Shown here: positions 6,712 to 15,660 of the stretch, piece after piece
How positions within the stretch are numbered: the stretch's first letter is position 1
How the letters are laid out: each line of letters opens with the position of its first letter
Assembly: GCA_965223835.1 (NCBI GenBank)
Contig: CBDCXQ010000001.1
Location: forward strand, 4,402,001 to 4,466,000
Direction of reading: 5' to 3'
Origin: CAVYXZ01 sp965223835
GTDB lineage: Bacteria; Chloroflexota; Anaerolineae; Aggregatilineales; Phototrophicaceae
Length of the DNA stretch: 64,000 nucleotides
Notes under the pieces: generated by a model
The model's input: the letters and a program-made list of their open reading frames with translations, nothing else
The model's database searches: none
Told to the model about the DNA's origin: nothing
Translations under genes and position numbers: made by a program

Positions 6712-9111
6712 TCACCGACGTTTCTTACCCTTTTTGCGATTCTTCTTGCGGAATTTCGCGGCCTGCTTGCGTTTGGCTTTTTTGGTTGTCGCTGCCTTTT
6801 TCGCTGACCGTTCGATCGGGCCAACCCTTGCCAGCGGCACATCGAACAAGCGGGGGCGTTCATCCTCCTCATTGTCCCCATCCTCGTCGTCCAGCGCGCC
6901 AAAGAAAGAAAGATTCCCGGCGTCCTGGGCGGCCTCAATTACCGGAATCGCCATATCGCTCTCCATGCCGTTGAGCGCCTCAACCAGGAAACTGTTGACC
7001 AGCATGTTATTCGTGTCATGCTTTTTCAATTGTTCAATCAGGATGCTTTCCACCAGCAGATAAATATTCGGGGGCAGTTGCTCGCCCATCATGCGTAAAC
7101 AGGCTACCGCCATGCCGCGCCCGATGGGAGATCGCGTGTCGTCTGCCAGATAAGATGTCAAGGCAGGGATAGCCGGTGCGCCGATCATCGTATAGACCAC
7201 CGGCAATTCACTGACCACCATCTCGTCGAACGAGTCCAGCAAAGTCATGAGCGGTTCTGCCGCTTCGACCGCCTCCAGTTGGCCCAGTACGCGCCAGGCA
7301 TGAACCCCAGCCCATACTTGCGGTTCATCCTGAACATACTCATGCAGACGTTTGTCCGTCGCCATGCGAATCAGGTCAGGGATATGTTCTTTCTTGAAGT
7401 TAAACTCCTTGTAATCGCCACTATAGTCGGGTGCAGCACCCAGCCAGAGTAGCTTTGCCACCGGCTCTCCATATTGATTCTCGAAGGCACGCAATTGATA
7501 GCCTGGTCCACGCACCACCCGGCCCGGCGTCGCCCCGGTATGTTCGCCATCTTTCAACACTGGCACGCCATTAACGAAAACATGCTGCATCCCGGTGGCG
7601 TACTGATGGGGATTTTGTGGCGTAGCATGGTCCTGAATCGTTGCCGGGTCGAACACAACCACATCGGCGAAATAATCAGCTTGTAAGCGTCCACGCTGCT
7701 GAATTTTGAGATTCTCCGCCGGGAACGAGGTCAAGCGCCGGATCGCCTCTTGTAACGGAACCAACCCTTCCTCGCGGACGTATTTCGCCAGCAATCGCGC
7801 AAACGATCCATAAGCACGCGGATGCGGAATCGAGTTGAGGAAGACACCTTCGGGAGCCTGCGATTCAGCATCAGAGCAAAAACTCACCCAGGGCAGCACC
7901 ACTTGCTTGCGCAGATTGTCCTCCGACATGCTGAAGTACATCGTGAAGATGCGGCTGTCGTCTTCGATAATCAGGTCAATGAGCGTATCTTTCGCCGAGT
8001 CGCTGCCACGCATTGCCATAACCTCGGCCAATGTCTTGCCCTGCAAGGGCTTCATGTGTTCCTGCTGGAAACCGGCCAACAGGATGTTCGCTGGCGAGTT
8101 TTCCTCGCTCATATTCTCCCAATCATCCGTGACCTTGCGCATATCTTCCTTGATTTTTGCGCGGGTTGCCGGGTCCTTGAGCCGCGCGATCATCGCATCA
8201 TGACCACCCTCATGTGCCCAGGGTGGAATACAGGTGTCCAGCCCGGTCCCGGAATAGGGATAGGTGTACATATCGGCGACAACGTGCAATCCCTCGGCAC
8301 GGGCGGCTTCGATCTTCGCGATGGCGGCATCCATCTTATCCCAGTTGGATTGGCCCGATGCTTTGAGGTGATAAATCTCGGAAGTAACCTTTGCCTCGCG
8401 GGCAATTTCCAAAAATTCATCCAACGCGGCCATGAAGGCGCTGCCTTCGCTACGAATATGCGAGATATACATCCCGTTGAACGCACTGACTTCCCGCACC
8501 AGGTCAATAAGTTCCAGCGTATCGGCATAATGGGCTGGAGTATAAATGAGCGCTGCCGACATGCCCATGGCCCCTTCAGCCATCGCTTCGCGCAGCAACC
8601 GCCGCATTTCATCTAATTCTTCAATCGTCGGCTCGCGATCTTCATAACCCATTGTATGAATGCGCAAGGTGGAACTGCCCACAAACGAGGCGATGTTGCA
8701 GGAAACACCGCGCTGTTCCAGCCATTCCAGGTACTCGCCCAGCGTGGTCCACTCAACATCATATTCGATGTCGCCCTGCGCCATATAAGAACCGGGGCCA
8801 GCCGCTTTCATCGCGGGACTCAACGGCCCCATCGATACGCCTTCGCCCATCACTTCCAGTGTGACACCCTGCCGAATCTCGCTCTGGGAACGCCCATCCT
8901 GAATCAGCGATTCAGTGGACCAGCTCAACATGTTAATGAAGCCCGGCGCAACCGCCAGGCCGCTAACATCCAGTTCCAATGTTGCTTGAACAGCACCCAG
9001 GTCACCGACCGCCGCGATCTTATCGCCGTGAATGCCCACATCACCAGCAAATGGGTCCGAACCGCTGCCGTCATAAATGGTGCCATTACGCAGAATAATG
9101 TCATATTGCAT
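6712..9111 (-). CDS. D-aminoacylase-like amidohydrolase fused to HEAT-like domain
   Basis: 799 residues. Residues 1-534 are an N-acyl-D-amino-acid deacylase/amidohydrolase: N-terminal beta-sandwich (MQYDIILRNGTIYDGSG), barrel, and the terminal DGEHTGATPGRVVRGPGY signature. The family normally stops about there (480-550 residues). Here about 265 residues follow: alpha-helical HEAT-like repeats (AWRVLGQLEAVEAAEPLMTL, AIPALTSYLADDTRSPIGRG), an acidic patch (DDEDGDNEEDE) and a very basic tail rich in Lys/Arg. The usual metal-binding HxH after APGFID is missing: the sequence reads APGFINMLSWSTES (about 56-69), a variant I associate with a subgroup of annotated D-aminoacylases. Activity is therefore uncertain. 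Confidence 0.8.
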   Translation of the reverse strand: MQYDIILRNGTIYDGSGSDPFAGDVGIHGDKIAAVGDLGAVQATLELDVSGLAVAPGFINMLSWSTESLIQDGRSQSEIRQGVTLEVMGEGVSMGPLSPAMKAAGPGSYMAQGDIEYDVEWTTLGEYLEWLEQRGVSCNIASFVGSSTLRIHTMGYEDREPTIEELDEMRRLLREAMAEGAMGMSAALIYTPAHYADTLELIDLVREVSAFNGMYISHIRSEGSAFMAALDEFLEIAREAKVTSEIYHLKASGQSNWDKMDAAIAKIEAARAEGLHVVADMYTYPYSGTGLDTCIPPWAHEGGHDAMIARLKDPATRAKIKEDMRKVTDDWENMSEENSPANILLAGFQQEHMKPLQGKTLAEVMAMRGSDSAKDTLIDLIIEDDSRIFTMYFSMSEDNLRKQVVLPWVSFCSDAESQAPEGVFLNSIPHPRAYGSFARLLAKYVREEGLVPLQEAIRRLTSFPAENLKIQQRGRLQADYFADVVVFDPATIQDHATPQNPHQYATGMQHVFVNGVPVLKDGEHTGATPGRVVRGPGYQLRAFENQYGEPVAKLLWLGAAPDYSGDYKEFNFKKEHIPDLIRMATDKRLHEYVQDEPQVWAGVHAWRVLGQLEAVEAAEPLMTLLDSFDEMVVSELPVVYTMIGAPAIPALTSYLADDTRSPIGRGMAVACLRMMGEQLPPNIYLLVESILIEQLKKHDTNNMLVNSFLVEALNGMESDMAIPVIEAAQDAGNLSFFGALDDEDGDNEEDERPRLFDVPLARVGPIERSAKKAATTKKAKRKQAAKFRKKNRKKGKKRR

Positions 9112-9138
9112 CAGCTTTTTTCCATTCTTCGCTTTACC

Positions 9139-9570
9139 TCACACCGCGCCGGGAACCATAAGATAATCATCCGGCGCAAAACCCTCCACACTCCACCCGG
9201 TCAGTTCATCAGCTTCAATCGGCCACCAGCGCTGACCGTCGGCATCGCAAACAGCATCTCCGGTAATTTCAAAATTGGTGCCGGGTTCCATGATGCCAAT
9301 CCGTTCCCCGCCCGGCATGTCGCGCACGAACAGGTTGCGCCGTACACCGTTACCCTCACCAGCCAGTGCGACATGCACGATCATACCAACAGACAGGCGC
9401 GTGGGCGGTGCGGCATCACATGCATCGGGTAAAACCATCAATGTCGGCAGCAGCGAATCCGTTGCAATTGGTGTGATACTTAATTCCAATCGTGAATCTG
9501 ATAGTGGTCGCCAGATACCAAAGATTATCAGCGCCGTCAGTATCAGCACAATGATTACTCGCCGCTGCAT
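9139..9570 (-). CDS. Exported SH3-like protein
   Basis: 143 residues from the ATG at 9568-9570; the frame stays open upstream but that part overlaps the Lgt-like gene. An N-terminal signal anchor (RRVIIVLILTALIIFGIW) is followed by a domain resembling a bacterial SH3/SH3b fold: RLSVGMIVHVALAGEG, NLFVRDMPGGERIGIMEPGT, FEITGDAVCDADGQRWWPIE and TGWSVEGF. The pattern start-strand, V-R-x-x-P-G, G-T-x-F and W-x-P-I is typical of SH3 modules that bind cell wall or other ligands outside the membrane. It overlaps the upstream gene by 16 bp and probably shares its transcript. Confidence 0.75.
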   Translation of the reverse strand: MQRRVIIVLILTALIIFGIWRPLSDSRLELSITPIATDSLLPTLMVLPDACDAAPPTRLSVGMIVHVALAGEGNGVRRNLFVRDMPGGERIGIMEPGTNFEITGDAVCDADGQRWWPIEADELTGWSVEGFAPDDYLMVPGAV

Positions 9571-10298
9571 CGTATCAATTGCACCCCGCTCACCAATAGC
9601 GTCACCAGATCCAGCCATTGATCGGCACGCCAACCAGCAATGATGATCGCTAAATCGCCGCGCATGAAGCCAATAACAAACATCCCCGCGCTCAGCAGCG
9701 TCAGCACGAGCCAGAATCGCGCCTGTACGAACCACCCCCGCCAGAACAACAGGGCGGTGAATACCAATCCAACCAGGCCGAGGATTAGGCCGAATTGCTG
9801 CGTATGATACCGTGGTGCCGGGATTCCAAATATATCGGGACGTTCCGCCACCAGCCAACTCGGATAATTTGCCAGATTATCGACCTCCGCCCCAAACGCG
9901 CAGTTCGCCGCCGCACAGCCCCACCAACCGGCCAGCATCATAAATGGCAAGGTCCAGGTCAACCCATCAAACAATCGAGTGACCTTTACTTGTCGCCAAC
10001 GCCCGACCAGCCCTAATCCCAGGAGGCCACCGAGTAATGCACCATGCCAGTCCAATCCGCCAGCACGCAAACGCAGGATGTCGCTGGTGTTGAAGGCAAA
10101 ATGTTCCCAGTTGAGCAAGACATGCCCGGCCCGTGCGAAAATTACGCCCAGCATCAGCGCACCAATGCAGACATCAACCACAGCGCCGCGCTTCTCCGGC
10201 GTTTGTAAGAGGTTGATCCCGATGCTGGCGACAATCGCCAGTCCTAGCACCAGAGTAAAGGTTTGCAACCGCAGGGGTCCAATGTCCGTATAAAACAT
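9555..10298 (-). CDS. Divergent Lgt-like membrane protein
   Basis: 247 residues from the ATG at 10296-10298, preceded by GGAGG four bases upstream. Seven or so hydrophobic segments and the segments RAGGLDWHGALLGGLLG, PRYHTQQFGLILGL and GFMRGD recall prolipoprotein diacylglyceryl transferase, which transfers diacylglycerol from phosphatidylglycerol to lipobox cysteines. The strict GRxxNxxNxE signature is absent; the equivalent loop reads WGCAAANCAFGAE, as in the divergent GC-x-x-x-x-C subclass. It may be a paralogue with another acceptor. A genuine lipoprotein candidate is encoded nearby at 12966. Confidence 0.7.
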   Translation of the reverse strand: MFYTDIGPLRLQTFTLVLGLAIVASIGINLLQTPEKRGAVVDVCIGALMLGVIFARAGHVLLNWEHFAFNTSDILRLRAGGLDWHGALLGGLLGLGLVGRWRQVKVTRLFDGLTWTLPFMMLAGWWGCAAANCAFGAEVDNLANYPSWLVAERPDIFGIPAPRYHTQQFGLILGLVGLVFTALLFWRGWFVQARFWLVLTLLSAGMFVIGFMRGDLAIIIAGWRADQWLDLVTLLVSGVQLIRCSGE

Positions 10299-10397
10299 GT
10301 ATCCTCCTGGCTCGATTCTAGAAGAGATGCGGCGGAACGTCAAAGCATAAGAAATCCCACAGAAAACTGGCAGAAGCTAAGAAAAGTTGGTAGCTCA

Positions 10398-10406
10398 TGT
10401 TATAAT
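10398..10406 (+). promoter_or_regulatory. Extended -10 promoter for the SPFH gene
   Basis: TGT followed by TATAAT (10401-10406) forms an extended -10 box about 70 bases before the SPFH gene start. No convincing -35 box is seen. Confidence 0.45.
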
Positions 10407-10477
10407 CCAGGGGATTAAGAGCAATTTGAGCGCAAATCAATCGATTTACAGCCAATTCGAAACAAGGAGAAAGATCA

Positions 10478-11563
10478 ATGGGTGGAATTAGTTCCTTACT
10501 GGGTGCCATCGCCCTGTTAGGGTTTCTCGGCTTTTTAGGCGGCATCGGCCTGGTCGTGGTTGCGGCCTCACAGGGGCGTCCGGTACGGGCCGGTTTATCA
10601 CTGGCAGTTGTTGGCCTGGCGCTGGGTCTGGTCTTCAGCATTATCAGTCAGGGTATTCTGATCGTTGCCCCTCAGCAAGTCGCGGTGATCTTCAATACGC
10701 TGTCGGGTGAGTTGGGCGAACCGCGCAGTTCGGGTACCCATATTGTCGTCCCGGTACTGCAAGATGCCACGCTGTATCCGATTCAACAGCAGCAATACAC
10801 GATGTCCGGCTTGCCCCAGGAAGGCCAGGTTCAGGGTAATGATGCGGTACGCGGGCGGACCAGTGATGGTCAGGAAGTGTTCCTCGACATCACGGTGATC
10901 TATGGCGTTGACCCCACCGAAGTGAATACCGTCCATGTTCGCTGGCAAACGGGCTGGCAGGATAATCTGGTGCGGCCTACAGTACGCGGGCAGGCTCGTG
11001 AAGTTGTCTCCCGTTTCCGGGCCGAAGACATCTTTGGCGAACAGCGCACTGCTGTTGAAGAATCACTGCAAGAATTGTTGGCTGCCCGCCTCGACGAAGA
11101 GGGCTTCATCCTGACTGACTTGCTCATCCGTGACGTGACCTTCTCGCAAGCCTTCACTGACTCGATTGAACGCAAGCAAATTGCTGAACAGCAGGCGCTG
11201 GAAGCGGCTTTCCGTGTGCAGGAAGAACAGCAAAATGCCGAGCGCGTGCGCGTTACAGCTCAAGGCGCTCGGGATGCTAACATTGCCGAAGCCGAAGGTG
11301 AAGCGCAGGCAATTGTGTTGCGGGCTGAAGCCCAGGCCGAAGCGTTGCGGCTCGTGAGTGAACAGTTGGCCGCCAATCCCAGCCTGATTCAGTACGAATA
11401 CATTCAGCAACTATCTGATAACGTCAGCCTGGCGCTGGTCCCGTCCAACAGCCCGTTCCTGTTTGACTTCGAAAGCCTGGCACAGGCCGACCCTAACTTT
11501 GTTGCACCAACCGTGCCCCAATCTATTATCCCGGAGGCCGAAGCCGAAAGTAGCGGTGGTTAG
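10478..11563 (+). CDS. SPFH/prohibitin-family membrane protein
   Basis: 361 residues, start supported by AAGGAGA upstream. Two N-terminal membrane helices (about 5-30 and 38-62), then an SPFH (band 7) domain from about 63 (GILIVAPQQVAVIFNTLSGE) to 240, a charged coiled coil (about 220-320: ERKQIAEQQALEAAFRVQEE, AEAEGEAQAIVLRAEAQAEA) and a short acidic tail. The A/E/Q-rich coil with RLVSEQLAANPSLIQYEYIQ is characteristic of prohibitins, which form ring assemblies in the membrane and influence protein quality control. Monocistronic on the plus strand, divergent from the Lgt-like gene. Confidence 0.88.
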   Translation: MGGISSLLGAIALLGFLGFLGGIGLVVVAASQGRPVRAGLSLAVVGLALGLVFSIISQGILIVAPQQVAVIFNTLSGELGEPRSSGTHIVVPVLQDATLYPIQQQQYTMSGLPQEGQVQGNDAVRGRTSDGQEVFLDITVIYGVDPTEVNTVHVRWQTGWQDNLVRPTVRGQAREVVSRFRAEDIFGEQRTAVEESLQELLAARLDEEGFILTDLLIRDVTFSQAFTDSIERKQIAEQQALEAAFRVQEEQQNAERVRVTAQGARDANIAEAEGEAQAIVLRAEAQAEALRLVSEQLAANPSLIQYEYIQQLSDNVSLALVPSNSPFLFDFESLAQADPNFVAPTVPQSIIPEAEAESSGG

Positions 11564-11623
11564 GTTCGCATCGACTGAGGCTAATTGGAGCGCTGATTAA
11601 CCTACAACATCTGTAATCGTAAA

Positions 11624-11649
11624 AGTGGATGTCCAGCGGGGCATCCACT
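11624..11649 (+). terminator. Hairpin after the SPFH gene
   Basis: AGTGGATG (11624-11631) and CATCCACT (11642-11649) form an 8-bp perfect stem with a 10-base loop, 60 bases after the SPFH stop. No T run follows, so it is a weak terminator candidate or a dispersed palindrome. Confidence 0.4.
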
Positions 11650-11764
11650 AATCACCATCAATGTAGAGCGTGGTTTCCGTATCAACAGCCATCCGGGTGC
11701 CGACAAACGCGTAAACATTCTCATAGAAATGCGTTGAGGCGTTGACTCCCGACCTCAAGCCCAC
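11648..11764 (-). pseudogene. Possible short coding remnant
   Basis: A 38-codon frame from GTG (11762-11764) reads ...NASTHFYENVYAFVGTRMAV then DTETTLYIDGD and stop. The composition looks protein-like, and the ending resembles the edge strand of a lectin-like sandwich, but there is no start signal and nothing similar upstream. It may be the last part of a lost gene. Low certainty. Confidence 0.25.
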
Positions 11765-11811
11765 TTACAATAACTGTACCCTGTTGATTTTAAAGAAGTG
11801 ACTGCTGTGTA

Positions 11812-12678
11812 ATGGCATACGAATATTACGACGTATTAGGTGTTGGACGTTCTGCCAGCGAGAAAGAAATTAAGCAGGCGTTTCGCAAGCTTGCCAAAAA
11901 ATATCACCCGGATGCCAACCCTAATAATCCTCAGGCTGAGGCCAAGTTCAAAGAATTGAATGAAGCCTACGAGGTGTTGAGTGACCCGCAAAAACGCGCC
12001 CAGTACGACCAGTTTGGTGGCGCGTTTCCCGGCTTTGGGGGTAATGGTGGTGCCTATCAGCAGCAGGTTGATTTTGGGGATCTTTTCGAAAATATCTCGA
12101 CGATTTTTGGCTCCAGGGGTCGTTCCAGTGGGTTTAATACCCGCGTCCACGAACAAACGGCGCGGCGACATAAAGGCCAAAATCTTGAACAGCAGGTCAA
12201 CATCACTCTGCAAGAAGCTTATGCCGGGGCAACGCGCCTTGTCAGTACCCGGGGGCGCACCATTAATGTGAACATCCCGGCAGGAGCCAAAAGCGGCACG
12301 AAGGTACGTGTTAGTGGCGAAGGCGAACCCGGCTTCAACGGCGGTCCTGCGGGTGATTTGTTACTGGTGGTAGAAGTGCTGCCGGATACAACATTCGAAC
12401 GTGTGGACGATGACCTGACTACTGAGGTCAAAGTCGATATGTTCACTGCGCTGCTTGGCGGTGAAGTCGAAATTCCTACAATGACCGGCGCAGTCAAATT
12501 GACGGTTCCGGCAGGCACGCAATCCGGTCGCAAATTCCGACTGGCTGGTAAAGGGATGCCGCGCCTGAAGCAATCGGGTGAATTTGGCAATCTGTATGCC
12601 CGTATCTTGATTACCGTTCCCACCCAACTGACAGCGGAACAACAGCAGCTTGCCATGCAGCTTCGGGATTCTTTTTAG
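11812..12678 (+). CDS. DnaJ-like co-chaperone without zinc finger (CbpA type)
   Basis: 288 residues. J domain at about 1-70 with the HPD tripeptide (KKYHPDANPNNPQAEAKFKE), which stimulates Hsp70 ATPase. A Gly/Phe-rich linker (GGAFPGFGGNGGAY, FGDLFENISTIFG) follows, then two C-terminal substrate-binding beta domains (about 115-285: GATRLVSTRGRTINVNIPAG, VPAGTQSGRKFRLAGKGMPR). The four CxxCxGxG zinc repeats of DnaJ are absent, placing it with CbpA-type proteins. Length fits. It stands alone, ending at a clear intrinsic terminator. Confidence 0.92.
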   Translation: MAYEYYDVLGVGRSASEKEIKQAFRKLAKKYHPDANPNNPQAEAKFKELNEAYEVLSDPQKRAQYDQFGGAFPGFGGNGGAYQQQVDFGDLFENISTIFGSRGRSSGFNTRVHEQTARRHKGQNLEQQVNITLQEAYAGATRLVSTRGRTINVNIPAGAKSGTKVRVSGEGEPGFNGGPAGDLLLVVEVLPDTTFERVDDDLTTEVKVDMFTALLGGEVEIPTMTGAVKLTVPAGTQSGRKFRLAGKGMPRLKQSGEFGNLYARILITVPTQLTAEQQQLAMQLRDSF

Positions 12679-12711
12679 GCGCGATTCGGCTGTCAGCGAC
12701 GTTACTCAATG

Positions 12712-12731
12712 CGCGCTGTCGGCGCGTTTTT
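12712..12731 (+). terminator. Intrinsic terminator of the DnaJ-like gene
   Basis: CGCGC (12712-12716) pairs with GCGCG (12722-12726) around a 5-base loop and is followed at once by TTTTT (12727-12731), 34 bases after the stop codon. Apart from this, the 287 bp up to the next gene show no gene. Confidence 0.8.
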
Positions 12732-12965
12732 GTGTTTAGTTCACCCCGGATTATGTTAATATCAGTATAGAGTGATATGTAACTGACGTGATGAAAAGAG
12801 AGGCTAAATTTACTCCAGCAATGGAATCCGCTGCACATTCAGGTTAAATATCGAATGATGTCTACCTGATGAATCTTGATCGTCATGTGTATGCTGCCCA
12901 ATCGTATGCAGCGCACGTTGCCAGTTGATCTTGCTATATGAAAAATCTATTTTCCAGGACGCGAA

Positions 12966-14195
12966 ATGCGTAGAAATCTCCTCCTGATACTGCTACTTAG
13001 CGGGTTGGCCGCCTGCCAGAATTCGGCTCCACCACCGCCACAGGCCGTTGCCAGCACCCCGCCCACTTCATTGCAATTGGTGCAGGCACCAGTACCTACA
13101 CCGGTCAGTGAAACGCTTATCAACGCTGCTGATGCCGAGTATCTGCTGCTCACCAATATCTATGAACGACTGGCACCGGCAGTGGTCAACATCGAGATTC
13201 AGGCCGCTCATGCCAATACCGACATTATCATTGATGCCGGGCGCGGCTCAGGATTTGTATACAATCAGGAGGGCTACATCGTCACCAATGCGCATGTAGT
13301 TGATGGTGCCGACAGTATTGAGGTGACGTTTAATAACGGCTATGTTGCGGCTGCCGAGCTGGTCGGCACCGATGGTTTCAGTGATCTCGCGGTGTTGAAA
13401 GTTGATGTCGCGCCAGACCGCCTGACGCCTGTAACAATCGCCAATTCCGATACGGTCAACGTCGGGCAGCGGGCAATCGCGATTGGCAATCCATTCGGAC
13501 TGGCAAGTTCCATGACACTGGGAATTGTGAGCGGGTTAGGCCGCCAATTACCCTCCGCCGAATTGTTGAATGCAGACTTACCCAACGGGTTTAGCAATCC
13601 ATCAATTATTCAGGTCGATACCGATATTAACCCCGGCAATTCGGGGGGGCCGTTGCTTAATTCGCACGGTGAAGTGATTGGCGTCAATACCGCTATTCGT
13701 ACCGAGAGCGGCGTTTTCCAGGGGGTTGGCTTCGCCATTCCAGCGAACACGGTGCAGCGCGTGGTGCCGGAGTTAATCGCAACCGGTCGAGTCGACTATG
13801 CCTGGTTAGGCATCTCGACGCTGCTTGAAGATGATGGCTTCAGCGTCGCGGCGCTGGCGGAACCGTTGAATCTACCAGTTGATGCCGGTGTCATGATTAA
13901 TCAGATCTGGGACGATTCGCCGGCGGCGAAAGCGGGGCTGTTGCCCGGTTCCCGTTCTGAAGGGGTACGCGGTGAGGCTATCTGCACGGGTGGCGATATT
14001 ATCGTTGCGGTGAACGGTCAGTTCGTAAGCAATCTGGACGAACTGGTCGCCTATATGGTGGTCAATACTCAACCGGGGGATGTCATTAATCTGCTAATCG
14101 TGCGCGGCGACGCCACGTTTGAAGTGCCAGTGACGCTGGAACCGCGCCCAACGGCAAATGCGACTGGCCTGCCTCGCAACGCCTGTGATTCATAA
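12966..14195 (+). CDS. HtrA/DegP-type serine protease lipoprotein with PDZ domain
   Basis: 409 residues. The N-terminus ends in a lipobox, LAAC, with C17 as the predicted lipidated residue, then a Pro-rich spacer. The S1C protease domain spans about 60-270 with triad H110 (IVTNAHVVDG), D140 (FSDLAVLKVD) and S226 (INPGNSGGPL). A PDZ domain follows (about 280-385; AAKAGLLPG, GDIIVAVNGQFVSNLDELVA). It should act outside the cytoplasmic membrane on misfolded or damaged proteins. Only one PDZ is present, as in DegS and many HtrA. Single gene with its own leader. Confidence 0.93.
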   Translation: MRRNLLLILLLSGLAACQNSAPPPPQAVASTPPTSLQLVQAPVPTPVSETLINAADAEYLLLTNIYERLAPAVVNIEIQAAHANTDIIIDAGRGSGFVYNQEGYIVTNAHVVDGADSIEVTFNNGYVAAAELVGTDGFSDLAVLKVDVAPDRLTPVTIANSDTVNVGQRAIAIGNPFGLASSMTLGIVSGLGRQLPSAELLNADLPNGFSNPSIIQVDTDINPGNSGGPLLNSHGEVIGVNTAIRTESGVFQGVGFAIPANTVQRVVPELIATGRVDYAWLGISTLLEDDGFSVAALAEPLNLPVDAGVMINQIWDDSPAAKAGLLPGSRSEGVRGEAICTGGDIIVAVNGQFVSNLDELVAYMVVNTQPGDVINLLIVRGDATFEVPVTLEPRPTANATGLPRNACDS

Positions 14196-14339
14196 CTGAT
14201 GGCTAAGTTATAGGCTGATTGCTCATTGGCGATGACTACGGAAACGATGGATCGGGCCGAGCTTGAAAGACAACTTATCGGCGGTAATGGCGGGTAAGTG
14301 AAATAGATTTGGACTTTTTTGACGCATGGAATCAGATTA

Positions 14340-14888
14340 ATGACGATTCTAGAAACTGAACGGTTGTGCCTGCGCCCGTTGGAACTGACAGATGCACCCA
14401 TTGTGCAGCAACTGGCGGGTGATCCGTTAGTGGCAGCAACCACCTTAAATATTCCCCACCCCTATCCGCCCGGCGTGGCAGTTGACTGGATTCGCCACCT
14501 TCAGCAACACGCAGGGACAGGACAGCATTACACCTTCGCCATTACGCGGCGAAGCGATCATATTTTTATGGGCGTTGTGGGCATTCACCCGAACACGCTA
14601 TCCAGCGCCGAGATTGGCTATTGGCTGGGGGTGTCGTACTGGAACCAGGGTTATATGTCCGAGGCAGTGCGACGATTGCTCCAGTTTGGCTTTGAACACT
14701 TGCGGCTACACCGCATCATCGCCCGGCACTTTACGATTAATCCGGCCTCTGGGCGGGTCATGGTCAAGGCAGGCATGATCTATGAGGGCACCATGCGGCA
14801 ACATGTTCGCAAAGGCGATCAATTTTATGACTTAGCCTGCTATGGCATTCTGCAATCCGAATTTTCACCTTCAGGAAGGACGCCATGA
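14340..14888 (+). CDS. GNAT acetyltransferase, RimJ/RimL type (first of pair)
   Basis: 182 residues from the ATG at 14340; another ATG seven codons earlier is less likely because MTILETERLCLRPLELTDAP is the canonical family start. The acetyl-CoA region includes IGYWLGVSYWNQGYMSEAVR and RIIARHFTINPASGRVMVKA followed by GMIYEGTMR. RimJ/RimL-like enzymes acetylate N-termini of ribosomal proteins or small amines; the target here is unknown. It overlaps the next, paralogous gene by 4 bp (ATGA). Confidence 0.9.
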   Translation: MTILETERLCLRPLELTDAPIVQQLAGDPLVAATTLNIPHPYPPGVAVDWIRHLQQHAGTGQHYTFAITRRSDHIFMGVVGIHPNTLSSAEIGYWLGVSYWNQGYMSEAVRRLLQFGFEHLRLHRIIARHFTINPASGRVMVKAGMIYEGTMRQHVRKGDQFYDLACYGILQSEFSPSGRTP

Positions 14889-15433
14889 AATCATTCCCTA
14901 CACTGGACACCGAACGCCTGCACTTACGGCGTTTCGAACTCAGCGATGCTCCCCTGGTACAAAAGCTGCTGGATGACCCCGAAGTCATCAGCAACATGAT
15001 CGACAAGACCCCACCGTATACGCTGGAAGATGCCGAAACCATGATTAAACAGAGTCACGCCGCCTATGCGACGGGGAACGCCATCGCGTTTGCCATTACT
15101 CGCAAATCCGATACCGGTCTCGTTGGTTATTGCGACCTGGAACTGCAAGCCAAACACGAACGAGGCGAAATTGCTTACTGGATTGGCCGTCCCTACTGGT
15201 GGCAGGGCTATGCCACCGAAGCAGTCAAGTGTGTAGTGCGCTTTGGCTTTGAAGAACTCAACCTCAATCGCATCTTCGCCTATGTCCTCACCGAGAACAC
15301 GGCGTCTGCCGGGGTACTCAAAAAAGCCGGGTTACAGTTGGAGGGCACCCAGCGCCAGGCCGCCCAGAAAGCCGATGAATTTAAAGATGTCGAATTCTAT
15401 GGCCTGCTGCGGGCAGATTACCAGAAGGAATAA
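14885..15433 (+). CDS. GNAT acetyltransferase, RimJ/RimL type (second of pair)
   Basis: 182 residues, starting within the stop of the preceding paralogue, so the two are translationally coupled. It shows the same layout: LDTERLHLRRFELSDAPLVQ, RGEIAYWIGRPYWWQGYATE, then NRIFAYVLTENTASAGVLKK and AGLQLEGTQR. The two proteins are the same length and clearly homologous but diverged, indicating an old tandem duplication. An AAGGACG ribosome site precedes the start. Acetyl-CoA donor is expected from the family; acceptor unknown. Confidence 0.9.
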   Translation: MKSFPTLDTERLHLRRFELSDAPLVQKLLDDPEVISNMIDKTPPYTLEDAETMIKQSHAAYATGNAIAFAITRKSDTGLVGYCDLELQAKHERGEIAYWIGRPYWWQGYATEAVKCVVRFGFEELNLNRIFAYVLTENTASAGVLKKAGLQLEGTQRQAAQKADEFKDVEFYGLLRADYQKE

Positions 15434-15444
15434 CGCGAAGCAGG

Positions 15445-15660
15445 TTAACCGCCTGCGTGCGCCAGCGCATAGAGGCGGGGAACGTCAGATTGCAAAATAA
15501 CCTTATCGGTCACCGCCTGCCACCAGGGACCAACGCCACTGTATTCACAGGCCATAATCCAGGGGTCGCCCCAATCATCGCGCTGTATCTGTTGCATAAT
15601 CTGCTCTAACAGCATCCAATCCGTGTTTGTCAACGGCAAGGGTATCCCCTGCTCGCACAT
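15445..15660 (-). pseudogene. C-terminal fragment of a DUF692-type TIM-barrel protein
   Basis: From about GIPLPLTNTDW the translation continues LLEQIMQQIQRDDWGDPWIM, ACEYSGVGPWWQAVTDKVIL and QSDVPRLYALAHAGG, then stop. This is the usual end of a DUF692-like (MbnB/TglH-related) TIM-barrel protein, where E-Y-x-G-V-G-P and VPRLYALA are conserved. The N-terminal part is missing here; a matching N-terminal fragment in the same orientation lies at 18567-18794, with two hydrolase genes between. The fragment is interpreted as the far side of an interrupted gene. Confidence 0.7.

Noticed and set aside
7822..9432. Several plus-strand frames over the D-aminoacylase
   Set aside because: All are antisense to a long, motif-bearing gene and show no family signature.
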